Position numbers and translations under genes: made by a program. Shown here one piece after another: positions 1-7,840 of a stretch of DNA of 64,000 nucleotides; within the stretch, counting starts at the first letter, position 1; every line of letters starts with the position of its first letter. Location: contig NZ_CP026029.1 of assembly GCF_023520895.1 (NCBI RefSeq), positions 1,860,001 to 1,924,000 of the forward strand, in the 5' to 3' direction. A model generated the notes under the pieces. The model was given only the letters and a program-made list of their open reading frames with translations, did no database searches and was not told the origin of the DNA. The stretch is from Paenibacillus sp. PK3_47 (GTDB taxonomy: Bacteria; Bacillota; Bacilli; Paenibacillales; Paenibacillaceae).

Positions 1-815
1 AGCAGCTCCCGGGCAGTTAGAAAAGACTCCCCTGCCTGCTCCGGGTCCTCCGCAGCTCCTCCGGCTGCTGCATGAAAATCAAGGCCTTCGCCTTCAATGA
101 TTCCTTTCAGGGTCTGCCACAATGCATTGCGCTGCATCTCATCTTCCAGCGGCTCCATAAGCAGAAGCCCCATATAAGGAGGGATGGTAAAGAACAGCGC
201 CTGCTCCCGGGGCCAGTTCTCCTCCAGCAGGCTTTTGACACGCTCTTCCTTCCCGTCTTCCCCCTTGTGGGGCCGCTTAAGCTCTACCAGCACAACCTCA
301 CAGCTAGTTCCCGTAAGCCCCAGCTCCGCTGCAGCCTGAGCCGGTCCGGATCCGCCTTCACGCGGCTGAAGCAGCTCACGCAGGACGGCTTCATTGCTGC
401 GTACAGGCATATCCGACCGACGCAGAGTCAGAAGCTCCTCCTCGGCTATCGACGTACGAATATCCTGCAGATAGGAGATCAGCTCATCTTCATCCACGGG
501 CTTAAGCAAGTATCCGTCTATATGATAGGAAATGGCCCGCTTGGCATACTCAAAGTCGGCATAGCCGCTAAGAATCAGCACATGGCAATCTGCACCTTCC
601 TTGCGCAGCTCACTGACCATTTCCAGGCCGTCCATTCCCGGCATCCGAATATCCGCGACAATCAGCTTGGGAGCAAAGGTATGGAACTTCTCAAGCGCCT
701 CGATTCCGTTCGCCGCTGTCGCCACTACGGTATAGCCCTGCTCTTCCCAGGGAATGAGCGTCCGCAGCCCTTCTCTCAGCTTCGGCTCGTCATCAACAAT
801 CAGCACTTTTATCAT
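1..815 (-). CDS. YesN-type response regulator, C-terminus outside window
   Basis: The gene starts with ATG at 815 and runs off the left edge, so about 271 N-terminal residues are visible. It begins MIKVLIVDDEPKLREGLRTL and has the acidic pocket (DDE), the phospho-acceptor Asp in VADIRMPGMDGLE and the Lys in LLKPVDEDE, which together make a full receiver domain. The following 150 residues are the variable linker seen in long YesN-like regulators; these usually end in an AraC helix-turn-helix, which would lie beyond the window. AGGGGG sits 8 bases before the ATG. It follows xylB on the same strand, but a strong hairpin separates them, so it probably has its own transcript. A partner YesM-type sensor kinase would be expected to its left but cannot be seen. 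Confidence 0.85.
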   Translation of the reverse strand, partial: MIKVLIVDDEPKLREGLRTLIPWEEQGYTVVATAANGIEALEKFHTFAPKLIVADIRMPGMDGLEMVSELRKEGADCHVLILSGYADFEYAKRAISYHIDGYLLKPVDEDELISYLQDIRTSIAEEELLTLRRSDMPVRSNEAVLRELLQPREGGSGPAQAAAELGLTGTSCEVVLVELKRPHKGEDGKEERVKSLLEENWPREQALFFTIPPYMGLLLMEPLEDEMQRNALWQTLKGIIEGEGLDFHAAAGGAAEDPEQAGESFLTAREL

Positions 816-841
816 GATGCTTCTGTCCCCCTAGATGGAAA

Positions 842-868
842 TCCGTAAGGGGGAATCCCCCTTACGGA
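842..868 (-). terminator. Perfect hairpin between xylB and the response regulator
   Basis: A 12-bp perfect inverted repeat (TCCGTAAGGGGG, 3-base loop, CCCCCTTACGGA) lies 45 bases after the xylB stop, followed on the minus strand by TTTCC. The uridine run is short, so it may be a weak terminator or a transcript-end stabiliser. A second smaller stem (AGCCTG/CAGGCT, 887-905) is closer to xylB. Confidence 0.55.
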
Positions 869-912
869 AATCGCTAATAAACGTCAGCCTGGAGTACTCA
901 GGCTCCGGTTTT

Positions 913-2409
913 TTATTTGCGGTACGCAGCCAGCTTGTCATTCATTCCGCGGGTCTGGCTGTATACTTCCTGGTAGACCGCGAACAAGCCGTCATAAGTT
1001 TTCACCTGTTCAGCGTCAGGTTTGAATTGTTCAGCCGGCCGGATAAAGGCCTCGGCACATTCAGCAAGCGAAGTGAACCAGCCGCTGCCGTAGGCAGCCA
1101 GCATAGCCGCACCCATTGCCGGTCCCTGTTCACTCTCCAGCTTGATGATTGAGGCATTAAAAATATCCGCCTGCATCTGCAGCCAGGCTTCATTCTTCGC
1201 CCCGCCGCCAATCGCTACAATCTCTGTAATTTCCTTGCCCGACTCCCGTACAATATCAATGGACTCGCGCAGTGAGAACGTAATCCCTTCCAACACAGAG
1301 CGGGTGAAGTGGTCCAGGGTGTGACCCGAATCCATGCCGATGAAGCTGCCGCGGATGTTGGCATCCGGATGCGGGGTGCGTTCACCGACAATATACGGTG
1401 TAAACAGCAGGCCGCCGCTGCCGGCAGGCACGGCATTCACGCCTTGAAGCAATTCATCGAAGCTCTTGTCCGCCGCGAAGGTTTCTTTGAACCACGTAAG
1501 GCTGTGGCCAGCGGCAAGTGTAACGCCCATGATATAGTAGGCATCCTTTTCACTGTGATTAAAGAAGTGAACCTTGCCTTCCAGATTCAGATCCTTGTTG
1601 CTCTCATAAGAGAGCACTACACCGGAAGTACCAATGCTGCACATCGTACGGCCTTCTCCGAGAATTCCGGCACCAAGCGCTCCGCAGGCATTGTCGGCGC
1701 CGCCGGCAAATACCTTCGTCGAAGGCAGCAGGCCTGAAGCTTCGGCAATCTCCGGAAGCAGGGTTCCGGTCTGTTCAAAGGATTCCACCAGTCTCGGGCA
1801 CAGGCTTAGCGGCAGGTTAAAGGCTTCGGCAATTTCGGCACTCCACTCTTTCCCGGCCACATCCAGCAGCAGTGTACCGGCAGCATCAGAATAATCCATC
1901 GCATAGTCGCCGGTCAACCGCAAACGCACATAATCCTTCGGAAGCAGGAACTGGTGGGCCCGGGACAGAACCTCCGGTTCATTCTCCTGAACCCAAAGAA
2001 TCTTGGGCAGAGTGAATCCTTCCAGCGCACGGTTTCTGGCGATATCGATCAGCTTGCTGCCGAGCGTGGATTCAATTCTGCGGCACTGTGCAGTGGTCCG
2101 CGTATCATTCCACAGGATCGCCGGACGCAGTACTTTGCCTTCACTGTCTACCAGCACCAGTCCGTGCATCTGCCCGGAGAAGCTGAGGCCGTCGACCTGG
2201 GAAGGGTCTACTCCCGATACCTCGATGAGCCGGCGCAGGCTGACCAGTGTACCGTTCACCCAATCCTCGGGGTTCTGTTCGCTCCAGTTCGGCTGGGGTC
2301 TGCTCAGCGGATAAGCTTCGGAATGCTCGAAGGCTACCTTTCCCTGCGGATCAACCAGCACCGTTTTTACTGCACTTGTTCCCAGATCGATTCCAATAAC
2401 ATATTTCAT
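913..2409 (-). CDS. xylB: Xylulokinase
   Basis: A 498-residue FGGY-family carbohydrate kinase of the normal length for XylB, which phosphorylates D-xylulose to xylulose-5-phosphate for the pentose phosphate pathway. Visible motifs are the N-terminal phosphate loop (GIDLGTSAVKTVLVD), the substrate region WNDTR near residue 100, FAGGADNACGALGAG in the middle and the ATP-binding AIGGGAKNEAWLQMQ in the C-terminal half. AGAAGG lies 8 bases before the ATG. It follows xylA on the same strand with a 145-base gap that carries a terminator-like hairpin, so xylB expression may be reduced relative to xylA. Confidence 0.96.
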   Translation of the reverse strand: MKYVIGIDLGTSAVKTVLVDPQGKVAFEHSEAYPLSRPQPNWSEQNPEDWVNGTLVSLRRLIEVSGVDPSQVDGLSFSGQMHGLVLVDSEGKVLRPAILWNDTRTTAQCRRIESTLGSKLIDIARNRALEGFTLPKILWVQENEPEVLSRAHQFLLPKDYVRLRLTGDYAMDYSDAAGTLLLDVAGKEWSAEIAEAFNLPLSLCPRLVESFEQTGTLLPEIAEASGLLPSTKVFAGGADNACGALGAGILGEGRTMCSIGTSGVVLSYESNKDLNLEGKVHFFNHSEKDAYYIMGVTLAAGHSLTWFKETFAADKSFDELLQGVNAVPAGSGGLLFTPYIVGERTPHPDANIRGSFIGMDSGHTLDHFTRSVLEGITFSLRESIDIVRESGKEITEIVAIGGGAKNEAWLQMQADIFNASIIKLESEQGPAMGAAMLAAYGSGWFTSLAECAEAFIRPAEQFKPDAEQVKTYDGLFAVYQEVYSQTRGMNDKLAAYRK

Positions 2410-2455
2410 ATTTATCCTTCTCCCTCTAACAAGTTATGCAAGCCTGGTATGACGT

Positions 2456-2498
2456 TAAAAAGGGGGCTGCCGAAGAATGCTCTCTTCAGCAACCCCCG
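2456..2498 (-). terminator. Hairpin plus U-run between xylA and xylB
   Basis: On the minus strand a GGGGG...CCCCC stem (2493-2497 with 2462-2466) extended by a partly paired TTGCTGAAGA/TCTTCGGCAG arm is followed directly by TTTTTAAC. This is a convincing rho-independent terminator inside the xylA-xylB unit and may act as a partial attenuator. A second hairpin (TGTGAACT/AGTTCACA, 2515-2545) lies just after the xylA stop. Confidence 0.75.
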
Positions 2499-2554
2499 CT
2501 GCATTTGATGCGGCTGTGAACTAAAGCCGGAGCTTAAAGTTCACAGGACAGGTC

Positions 2555-3871
2555 CTACTCAGCCAGGATGTACTGGTTCAAAGTGGCTCTGAGCAGCTCT
2601 TGGCGTCCGGATTGGTTAGGACGCGGATTTTCGTTGTTCAGTGCATATTCAGCAAGCGAAGCCAGTGTAGCTTTGCCGGACACGATGTCGGCGCCGATAC
2701 CTTCGTTATAGCTGCTGTAGCGCTTGGCAATGAAGTCTTCGAATACACGGTCTTCCAGCAGCTTGGCAGCTACCTTCAGGCCTTTGGCATAAGTGTCCAT
2801 GCCGGCGATGTGCGCCAGGAACAGATCCTCAGGCTCGAAGGAAGGACGGCGTACCTTGGCGTCGAAGTTGATTCCGCCTTTGCCAAGTCCATCGTTCTTA
2901 AGTACTTCATACAGAGTCAGTGTAGCATCATAGATGTTAACCGGGAATTCGTCAGTATCCCAGCCCAGCAGCGGATCGCCCTGGTTCGCGTCAAGGGATC
3001 CCAGCATGCCGTTGAGGCGGGCTACACGGAGCTCGTGCTCAAAAGTATGGCCGGCCAGCGTTGCGTGGTTCGCTTCAAGGTTCAGTTTGAAGTGCTGGGA
3101 CAGGTTGTACTTCTGCAGGAATGCGATGCAAGTTGCCGCATCGAAGTCATATTGGTGTTTGGTAGGCTCTTTCGGCTTAGGCTCGATCAGGAATTGTCCT
3201 TCAAAGCCGATTTCCTTAGCATAGTCAATTGCCATGTTGAACAGGCGTGCGATGTTGTCCTGCTCCAGGCCCATATCCGTATTCAGCAGCTCTTCGTAGC
3301 CTTCACGGCCGCCCCAGAATACATAGTTGTCAGCGCCCAGACGTTTACCCACTTCCAGACCTTTCTTCACTTGTGCAGCTGCATGTGCGAAGACATCAGC
3401 GTTAGGCGTGGAGCCTGCACCGTGCATGTAGCGCGGGTTAGTGAACATGTTGGCAGTGTTCCACAGCAGTTTTTTGCCGGAAGATTTCATGCCTTGCTCA
3501 AGAATATCTACGATGGTGTCGATGTTGCTGTAGAATTCGCGCAGGGACGTGCCTTCCGGAGCGATGTCCACATCGTGGAAGCAGTAGTACTGCAGGTTCA
3601 TCTTCTCCATGAATTCAAAAGCAGCTTCTGCGCGGGCCTTGGCTTTGTCCAGACCGCTCAGTTTGTCCCAGCTGCGTACTGCTGTTTCTGCGCCGAACGG
3701 ATCGGATCCGCCTGCAGTTAATGTATGCCAGTATGCCATTGCAAATTTCAGGTGCTCTTCCATCGTTTTGCCGGCTACGATTTCTTTAGGGTTGTAGAAT
3801 TTGAATGCGAAAGGGTTGGTGGAACGGCTTCCCTCGTAAGAGATGTTGCCTACTGATTCAAAATAAGCCAT
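2555..3871 (-). CDS. xylA: Xylose isomerase
   Basis: A 438-residue class II xylose isomerase that interconverts D-xylose and D-xylulose in the cytoplasm. It opens with [15 protein letters not shown] and carries the family signatures [10 protein letters not shown] and the metal/substrate region [17 protein letters not shown], plus [17 protein letters not shown]. The length is the usual one for the Bacillus and Paenibacillus enzymes. GAGGAGG lies 9 bases before the ATG. It is the first gene of the xylAB unit and is divergent from xylR. The upstream region holds a near-consensus cre site and a palindrome that fits a XylR operator, so repression by XylR and by CcpA is likely. Confidence 0.97.
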   Translation of the reverse strand: MAYFESVGNISYEGSRSTNPFAFKFYNPKEIVAGKTMEEHLKFAMAYWHTLTAGGSDPFGAETAVRSWDKLSGLDKAKARAEAAFEFMEKMNLQYYCFHDVDIAPEGTSLREFYSNIDTIVDILEQGMKSSGKKLLWNTANMFTNPRYMHGAGSTPNADVFAHAAAQVKKGLEVGKRLGADNYVFWGGREGYEELLNTDMGLEQDNIARLFNMAIDYAKEIGFEGQFLIEPKPKEPTKHQYDFDAATCIAFLQKYNLSQHFKLNLEANHATLAGHTFEHELRVARLNGMLGSLDANQGDPLLGWDTDEFPVNIYDATLTLYEVLKNDGLGKGGINFDAKVRRPSFEPEDLFLAHIAGMDTYAKGLKVAAKLLEDRVFEDFIAKRYSSYNEGIGADIVSGKATLASLAEYALNNENPRPNQSGRQELLRATLNQYILAE

Positions 3872-3903
3872 TTGTAAAATCCTCCTCGGTATTGTGCTTC
3901 GCC

Positions 3904-3917
3904 CGCAAGCGTTTACA
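3904..3917 (-). promoter_or_regulatory. cre site (CcpA) in xylA leader
   Basis: On the minus strand the sequence reads TGTAAACGCTTGCG. It matches the cre consensus TGWAANCGNTNWCA except at the last base. It lies 33 bases upstream of the xylA ATG and downstream of the proposed transcription start, a position where CcpA would act as a roadblock. Confidence 0.7.
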
Positions 3918-3941
3918 GCATCATCTTAACACATCTTTCTG

Positions 3942-3973
3942 ACTTTGTATATTGGTTAAACAAAGTTTTACAA
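3942..3973 (-). promoter_or_regulatory. xylA promoter with overlapping XylR-type operator
   Basis: A 25-bp inverted repeat with 7-bp arms (ACTTTGT, 11 bases, ACAAAGT; 3942-3966) contains the TTAAACAAA half seen in xyl operators. It overlaps a candidate promoter on the minus strand: TTGTAA (3968-3973), 16 bases, TATACA (3946-3951). The operator assignment rests on symmetry, partial match and the adjacent divergent xylR. Confidence 0.55.
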
Positions 3974-4072
3974 ACTTTTTATTTTGTCAATTTATGATAT
4001 AAACTCCCCCTCCGCCCCATACCCTATTCACGCTGGCATAGAGCCGGGCTGACCTCTTTCCTGCACCCCCTG

Positions 4073-4101
4073 TTGCATTTTGCTCCACATCATTCTAGAC
4101 T
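4073..4101 (+). promoter_or_regulatory. Candidate xylR promoter
   Basis: TTGCAT (4073-4078), 17 bases, TAGACT (4096-4101), about 50 bases upstream of the xylR GTG. Both boxes are near the sigma-A consensus; this is a pattern match only. Confidence 0.35.
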
Positions 4102-4152
4102 AAATGGCATACTGTTTTATGAGAACGTTATCAACAAAAGGAAGTGTAATGT

Positions 4153-5313
4153 GTGAAAGTAACCGGTGATCAGGCGCTGGTCAAAAAAATCAACAAGTCG
4201 CTTATTTTACATACCATCCGTACCCATTCCCCTGTCTCACGGGCCTCACTCTCAAGTATGACCGGCCTCAACAAAGCCACTGTATCCAACCTTGTGGGCG
4301 AGCTGTGCAGCCAGGAGCTGCTGACCGAAGCAGGGCCCGGGGAATCCAGCGGCGGCCGCAAGCCGCTGATGCTGCACTTCAACCACATGGCCGGCAGTGT
4401 AATCGGTATAGAGCTGCGCGTCAAACAGCTGACTGCAGTCCTGTGCGATCTGGGGGGCGGTATTCTTCAGGAACGGGAGGCACTGCTGGACACGCACAGC
4501 CTCCCTTATGTGCTGGAGCAAATGAAAGGCATGATTACAGAGTTGATTGCAGAGGCTCCCCCTTCCCCTTATGGCATAGTGGGCATAGGTGTAGGGGTTC
4601 CGGGGATGGTTGACGAGAACGGGGTCGTGCTGTTCGCACCCAACTTAGGCTGGGAAATGGTCGATCTGCGGGGAATTCTGGAAAATACCTTTGAAGTGCC
4701 GGTGACCATCGACAACGAGGCCAATGCCGGAGCGCAGGGTGAGCTGAGCTTCGGCGCAGCCCGCGGCGTCCGCCATCTGCTGTACATCAGCGCAGGCTCC
4801 GGTATCGGTTCCGGAATCATTATCGGAGGCGAGCTGTACAAGGGGGCCCGCGGGTACGCAGGGGAAACGGGCCACATGACGATCGAAGCGGACGGAACAC
4901 CCTGCAGCTGCGGCAGCCGCGGCTGCTGGGAGCTGTATGCGTCGGAAAAAACCTATGATAATGCCGGCCTCTCATTACCGGCACGCACAACGCCTGAGCT
5001 TGTACAGTATGCGCGGAACGGGCAGGAGGATACGCTTCGCCATTTCGCCTCTATGGGGGAATCTCTGGGGATCGGGGTGACGAACCTGATTAACAGCTTT
5101 AACCCGGAGCTGATCGTCATCGGGGGCGCCTTATCCGAGGCTGAGCCGTGGCTTGGCGGGCCGCTCCGGAAGGTCGTAGCCGAACGCACGCTGCCCTATC
5201 ACAAACAGCAGCTGGAAATTACTTTTTCCAGGCTAGGCAGCCGCGGAACGATGATCGGCGCGGGCTTCTCGGCGGTGATGCATTTTCTCGGCAATATCCG
5301 CGTAACCCTGTAG
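4153..5313 (+). CDS. xylR: Xylose-responsive ROK-family repressor XylR
   Basis: A 386-residue ROK-family regulator. Residues 15-75 form the winged helix-turn-helix (SLILHTIRTHSPVSRASLSSMTG... with TVSNLVGEL). The rest is the sugar-kinase-like ROK fold with IGIELRVKQLTAVLCDL, GVGVPGMVDENG, the glycine-rich loop ISAGSGIGSGIIIGGELY, GYAGETGHMTI and the zinc ligand motif CSCGSRGCWE. The start is GTG at 4153, because AAAGGAAG lies 8 bases upstream; a nearby ATG at 4149 is out of frame. It is divergent from xylA, the standard arrangement for XylR, which releases its operator when it binds xylose. Confidence 0.92.
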   Translation: MKVTGDQALVKKINKSLILHTIRTHSPVSRASLSSMTGLNKATVSNLVGELCSQELLTEAGPGESSGGRKPLMLHFNHMAGSVIGIELRVKQLTAVLCDLGGGILQEREALLDTHSLPYVLEQMKGMITELIAEAPPSPYGIVGIGVGVPGMVDENGVVLFAPNLGWEMVDLRGILENTFEVPVTIDNEANAGAQGELSFGAARGVRHLLYISAGSGIGSGIIIGGELYKGARGYAGETGHMTIEADGTPCSCGSRGCWELYASEKTYDNAGLSLPARTTPELVQYARNGQEDTLRHFASMGESLGIGVTNLINSFNPELIVIGGALSEAEPWLGGPLRKVVAERTLPYHKQQLEITFSRLGSRGTMIGAGFSAVMHFLGNIRVTL

Positions 5314-5519
5314 ACTTCATAATGCTCAGGCAAAAGCCTTCATTTGGCTTCGCCAATCCGGGACCGCCAGCCATAACAGGATCGACAAACAATTGACGTA
5401 AAATAGACGTATTATAGTCCTTCAAGGTGCAGAAAAGACAGCCGCAATCCTATATAATTAAGGTCACAAGTGTGATAAATGTCACCATCACCCCTTCATC
5501 TGAAAGTGAGAGTGAGTCC

Positions 5520-5720
5520 ATGACCTATGTTGATACGTCTGATATTTCGGCGCAGATGTTCATCGCTGTGCTGCTGCTGCTGCTCATCATTGCCCCTCTG
5601 GTCAGCTTAGGTGTGCTGCGTCTGTTCCAGTCCAGAAAGAAATCAGGATTCATGCTTATTTCCAGCGGTATTGCTGTATATGCTGTTTTTCAGGTCGTTA
5701 TGTCTTTTACCCAGGCGTAG
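5520..5720 (+). CDS. Small two-helix membrane protein, unknown function
   Basis: A 66-residue protein starting MTYVDTSDISAQMFIAVL. It has two hydrophobic segments (about residues 13-33 and 44-62) joined by a short basic loop (QSRKKSG), so it should span the membrane twice. The frame is open from a GTG at 5427, but that start has no ribosome binding site and the extra 31 residues are low-complexity (SESESES), so the ATG at 5520 is preferred, although its own site is weak. TATTATAGT near 5411 may be its -10 box. No family was recognised. Confidence 0.55.
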   Translation: MTYVDTSDISAQMFIAVLLLLLIIAPLVSLGVLRLFQSRKKSGFMLISSGIAVYAVFQVVMSFTQA

Positions 5721-5766
5721 GCTGTTTAAGACTTACTTGATCCTGCCCATACACAATTTAGCCCTT

Positions 5767-5822
5767 GCCTGTGAACAGACATGACTGCTGATGCTGCGCA
5801 AGCTGCCGGCAGGTTCACAGGC
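5767..5822 (-). terminator. Long-loop inverted repeat after the acetyltransferase
   Basis: GCCTGTGAAC (5767-5776) pairs with GTTCACAGGC (5813-5822), overlapping the stop of the minus-strand acetyltransferase. The 36-base loop has its own small stem. No uridine run follows, so its role as a terminator is uncertain. Confidence 0.3.
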
Positions 5823-6273
5823 TGGCCTCTTCGGAGCGGCTTAACGGCAGAATGCACTGGAATCTCTCTACTCCCGGATATTTTTCTCCCAGGCTCGTAA
5901 CGCTGAACCCGGCCTTTTTATAGAATACGACGGCTTCATGGTCAGTCTCCGCCTTTAAGGCCCCTTTCCCCCAGGCCCGGGCAATCTCCTCAATCATCCC
6001 GCTTCCCAGCCGTTTATGGCGCCACTTGGCTTTGACGACAAAATGCCTGATCACGAGATCCTCACCGGAGCTGCACAGTCCGGCCAGGCCGGCCAGCTCG
6101 CCGTTTACGAAGCTTCCGAATAACCTCATTGAATCATCCTGCAGATAGCTTTGCACTTCCTCCTCTACCCGCTCTTCTCCGGCCCGCATACATTCAGCGA
6201 GCAGAGCTTTCACGGCTTCGGTATCCCAATAATTTTTCAGACTGATTAACACTTGTACGCAGCAACCTTTCAT
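5815..6273 (-). CDS. GNAT-family N-acetyltransferase
   Basis: About 152 residues with the GNAT core. Strands and helices run through LFGSFVNGELAGLAGL, the acetyl-CoA loop VKAKWRHKRLGSGMIEEI (motif A, R-x-x-R-L-G-S-G) and the final AVVFYKKAGFSVTSLGEKY with the usual Tyr. The substrate cannot be told. The frame opens further upstream to 6351, but that stretch contains the terminator of the redox operon, so the start must be downstream of it. ATG 6273 (MKGCCVQVLIS) is chosen; GTG 6252 with GAAAGG upstream is an alternative. Confidence 0.75.
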   Translation of the reverse strand: MKGCCVQVLISLKNYWDTEAVKALLAECMRAGEERVEEEVQSYLQDDSMRLFGSFVNGELAGLAGLCSSGEDLVIRHFVVKAKWRHKRLGSGMIEEIARAWGKGALKAETDHEAVVFYKKAGFSVTSLGEKYPGVERFQCILPLSRSEEASL

Positions 6274-6309
6274 TGGTAAATATGATGAGCGGCCAGTCGG
6301 ACCGGGCAA

Positions 6310-6339
6310 AACTAAAGACCGCTTCCGTCGCGGAAGCGG
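6310..6339 (-). terminator. Terminator of the trxB-glutaredoxin unit
   Basis: A perfect 9-bp stem CCGCTTCCG/CGGAAGCGG (6319-6327 with 6331-6339) with a 3-base loop, followed on the minus strand by TCTTTAGTTTTG. It lies 34 bases after the stop of the glutaredoxin-like gene. Confidence 0.75.
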
Positions 6340-6372
6340 CCCTCTATTCATATTTTGTCAAAAGAAAATGTA

Positions 6373-6606
6373 TTATACCGCAGCCAGGGCTTTGGCGAAT
6401 TGTGTTTTGTTCATCCCTACGATTTTGAAATCACCGATCAGGGTGACAGGCACAGCTCTCATCCCCATATCCCAGACCTGCTGGGCAAAATCATCGTTCT
6501 GTTCAATATTGCGCTCTTCGAAGGGAATCCCCTTCTCGCTCAGGAAGCTTTTCACCTGGCGGCAATGCGGACAATTGGTCGACGTATATACAATTACATT
6601 TTCCAT
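6373..6606 (-). CDS. Glutaredoxin/NrdH-like redox protein
   Basis: A 77-residue thioredoxin-fold protein with the redox motif CPHC at residues 13-16 (YTSTNCPHCRQV), the cis-proline loop AVPVT and the C-terminal helix. The small size and the lack of glutathione-binding features fit the NrdH/YruB class, which is reduced by thioredoxin reductase rather than by glutathione. It lies about 100 bases downstream of trxB on the same strand and ahead of a clear terminator, so the two are probably co-transcribed and may be redox partners. Confidence 0.88.
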   Translation of the reverse strand: MENVIVYTSTNCPHCRQVKSFLSEKGIPFEERNIEQNDDFAQQVWDMGMRAVPVTLIGDFKIVGMNKTQFAKALAAV

Positions 6607-6703
6607 AGCGGAACCTCCCGAATTTTATGCAAAACCTGCCCTGCAGATTCTGTCAGCTGCTTTTAATTGTAGCATCAGAACGGCTCTGCTTCCAGGCGGA
6701 AGG

Positions 6704-7645
6704 TTACAGCATAACTGCGCTGTGTTCCAGACTTTCAATATATTTCTCGGCATCCATAGCCGCCATACAGCCGCTGCCCGCAGCCGTGATTGCCTGTCTG
6801 TAACGTGTATCCTGCACGTCGCCGCATGCGAACACGCCCGGAATATTAGTCTCGGAGGTACCTGGATTCGTAACGATATACCCATTGGCATCCGTAGTGA
6901 TCTGTCCGCCCAGGAAGGCTGTATTAGGGTGATGGCCGACCGCTACGAATACACCGCTGGCCTCAATAAATTCTTCCTGTCCGGTCTCATTGTTGAGCAC
7001 CTTCAGCCCGCTTACACCGCGCTCGCCTGAAGTCACTTCGATTGGCGTACGGTTCAGGCTCCAGCTCACTTTGTTGTTATCACGTACACGGTCCTGCATG
7101 ATCTTGGAAGCACGCAGCTCACCGCGGCGGTGCACCAGCGTTACTTTGGATGCAAAACGGGTCAGGAAGCCCGCCTCTTCAAGCGCGGAATCACCGCCTC
7201 CGACAACGATGATCTCTTTGCCCCGGAAGAAAAAGCCGTCGCAGGTTGCACAAGTGCTGACACCGCGGCCGATGTTATCCTGTTCGCCGGGAATGCCCAG
7301 ATACTTGGCAGTAGCGCCAGTGGACAGAATCAGTGTATCTGTAGTGAGCGCACCCATTCCTTCCACATTCAGCTTGAACGGACGTCCGCCCAGCTCTACG
7401 CTGTTCACCCATCCGGTAACGAATTTGGCTCCAAAACGCTCAGCCTGCTTGCGCATATTATCCATCAGCTCAGGACCCATAATGCCCTCAGGGAATCCGG
7501 GGAAGTTCTCGATTTCCGTAGTCGTGGTGAGCTGGCCCCCGGGTTGGGGTCCTTCAATGACCAGCGGATTCAGATTCGCACGGGCCAGGTAGATAGCAGC
7601 AGTCAGTCCGGCCGGTCCGGTACCAACAATAATGGATTTATACAT
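6704..7645 (-). CDS. trxB: Thioredoxin reductase
   Basis: A 313-residue NADPH-dependent flavoprotein of normal TrxB length. The FAD loop GTGPAGLTAAIYLARA is at residues 8-23, the redox-active pair is CATC (Cys132 and Cys135), the NADPH loop is VVGGGDSALEEAGFLTRFASKVTLVHRR, and the FAD-contacting GVFACGDVQDTRYRQAITAAGSG is near the C-terminus. AAGGAGG lies 8 bases before the ATG. It reduces thioredoxin in the cytoplasm and probably also the glutaredoxin-like protein encoded just downstream. A TATAAT at 7698-7703 may be its -10 box, but no good -35 box stands at the right distance. Confidence 0.94.
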   Translation of the reverse strand: MYKSIIVGTGPAGLTAAIYLARANLNPLVIEGPQPGGQLTTTTEIENFPGFPEGIMGPELMDNMRKQAERFGAKFVTGWVNSVELGGRPFKLNVEGMGALTTDTLILSTGATAKYLGIPGEQDNIGRGVSTCATCDGFFFRGKEIIVVGGGDSALEEAGFLTRFASKVTLVHRRGELRASKIMQDRVRDNNKVSWSLNRTPIEVTSGERGVSGLKVLNNETGQEEFIEASGVFVAVGHHPNTAFLGGQITTDANGYIVTNPGTSETNIPGVFACGDVQDTRYRQAITAAGSGCMAAMDAEKYIESLEHSAVML

Positions 7646-7840
7646 GACTTTATCCTCCTTGAGTAGGGCGGTTAAGGTGCCGACTCTTAATTAAAATTAT
7701 TATAATGTAGTCTCATTATGATGACCCCAAGGGAATATGTCAATATGCCAGACTCCTGCAAAGAGACTTTTTTTGTGAACAATTCAATTTTAAGCAATTT
7801 AATATTCAGCGGAAGGGTTTGCCCTGCCGGTTTGTATTTT

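Noticed and set aside
5427-5519. N-terminal extension of the small membrane protein from GTG 5427
   Set aside because: No ribosome binding site, and the extra sequence is low-complexity serine/glutamate.
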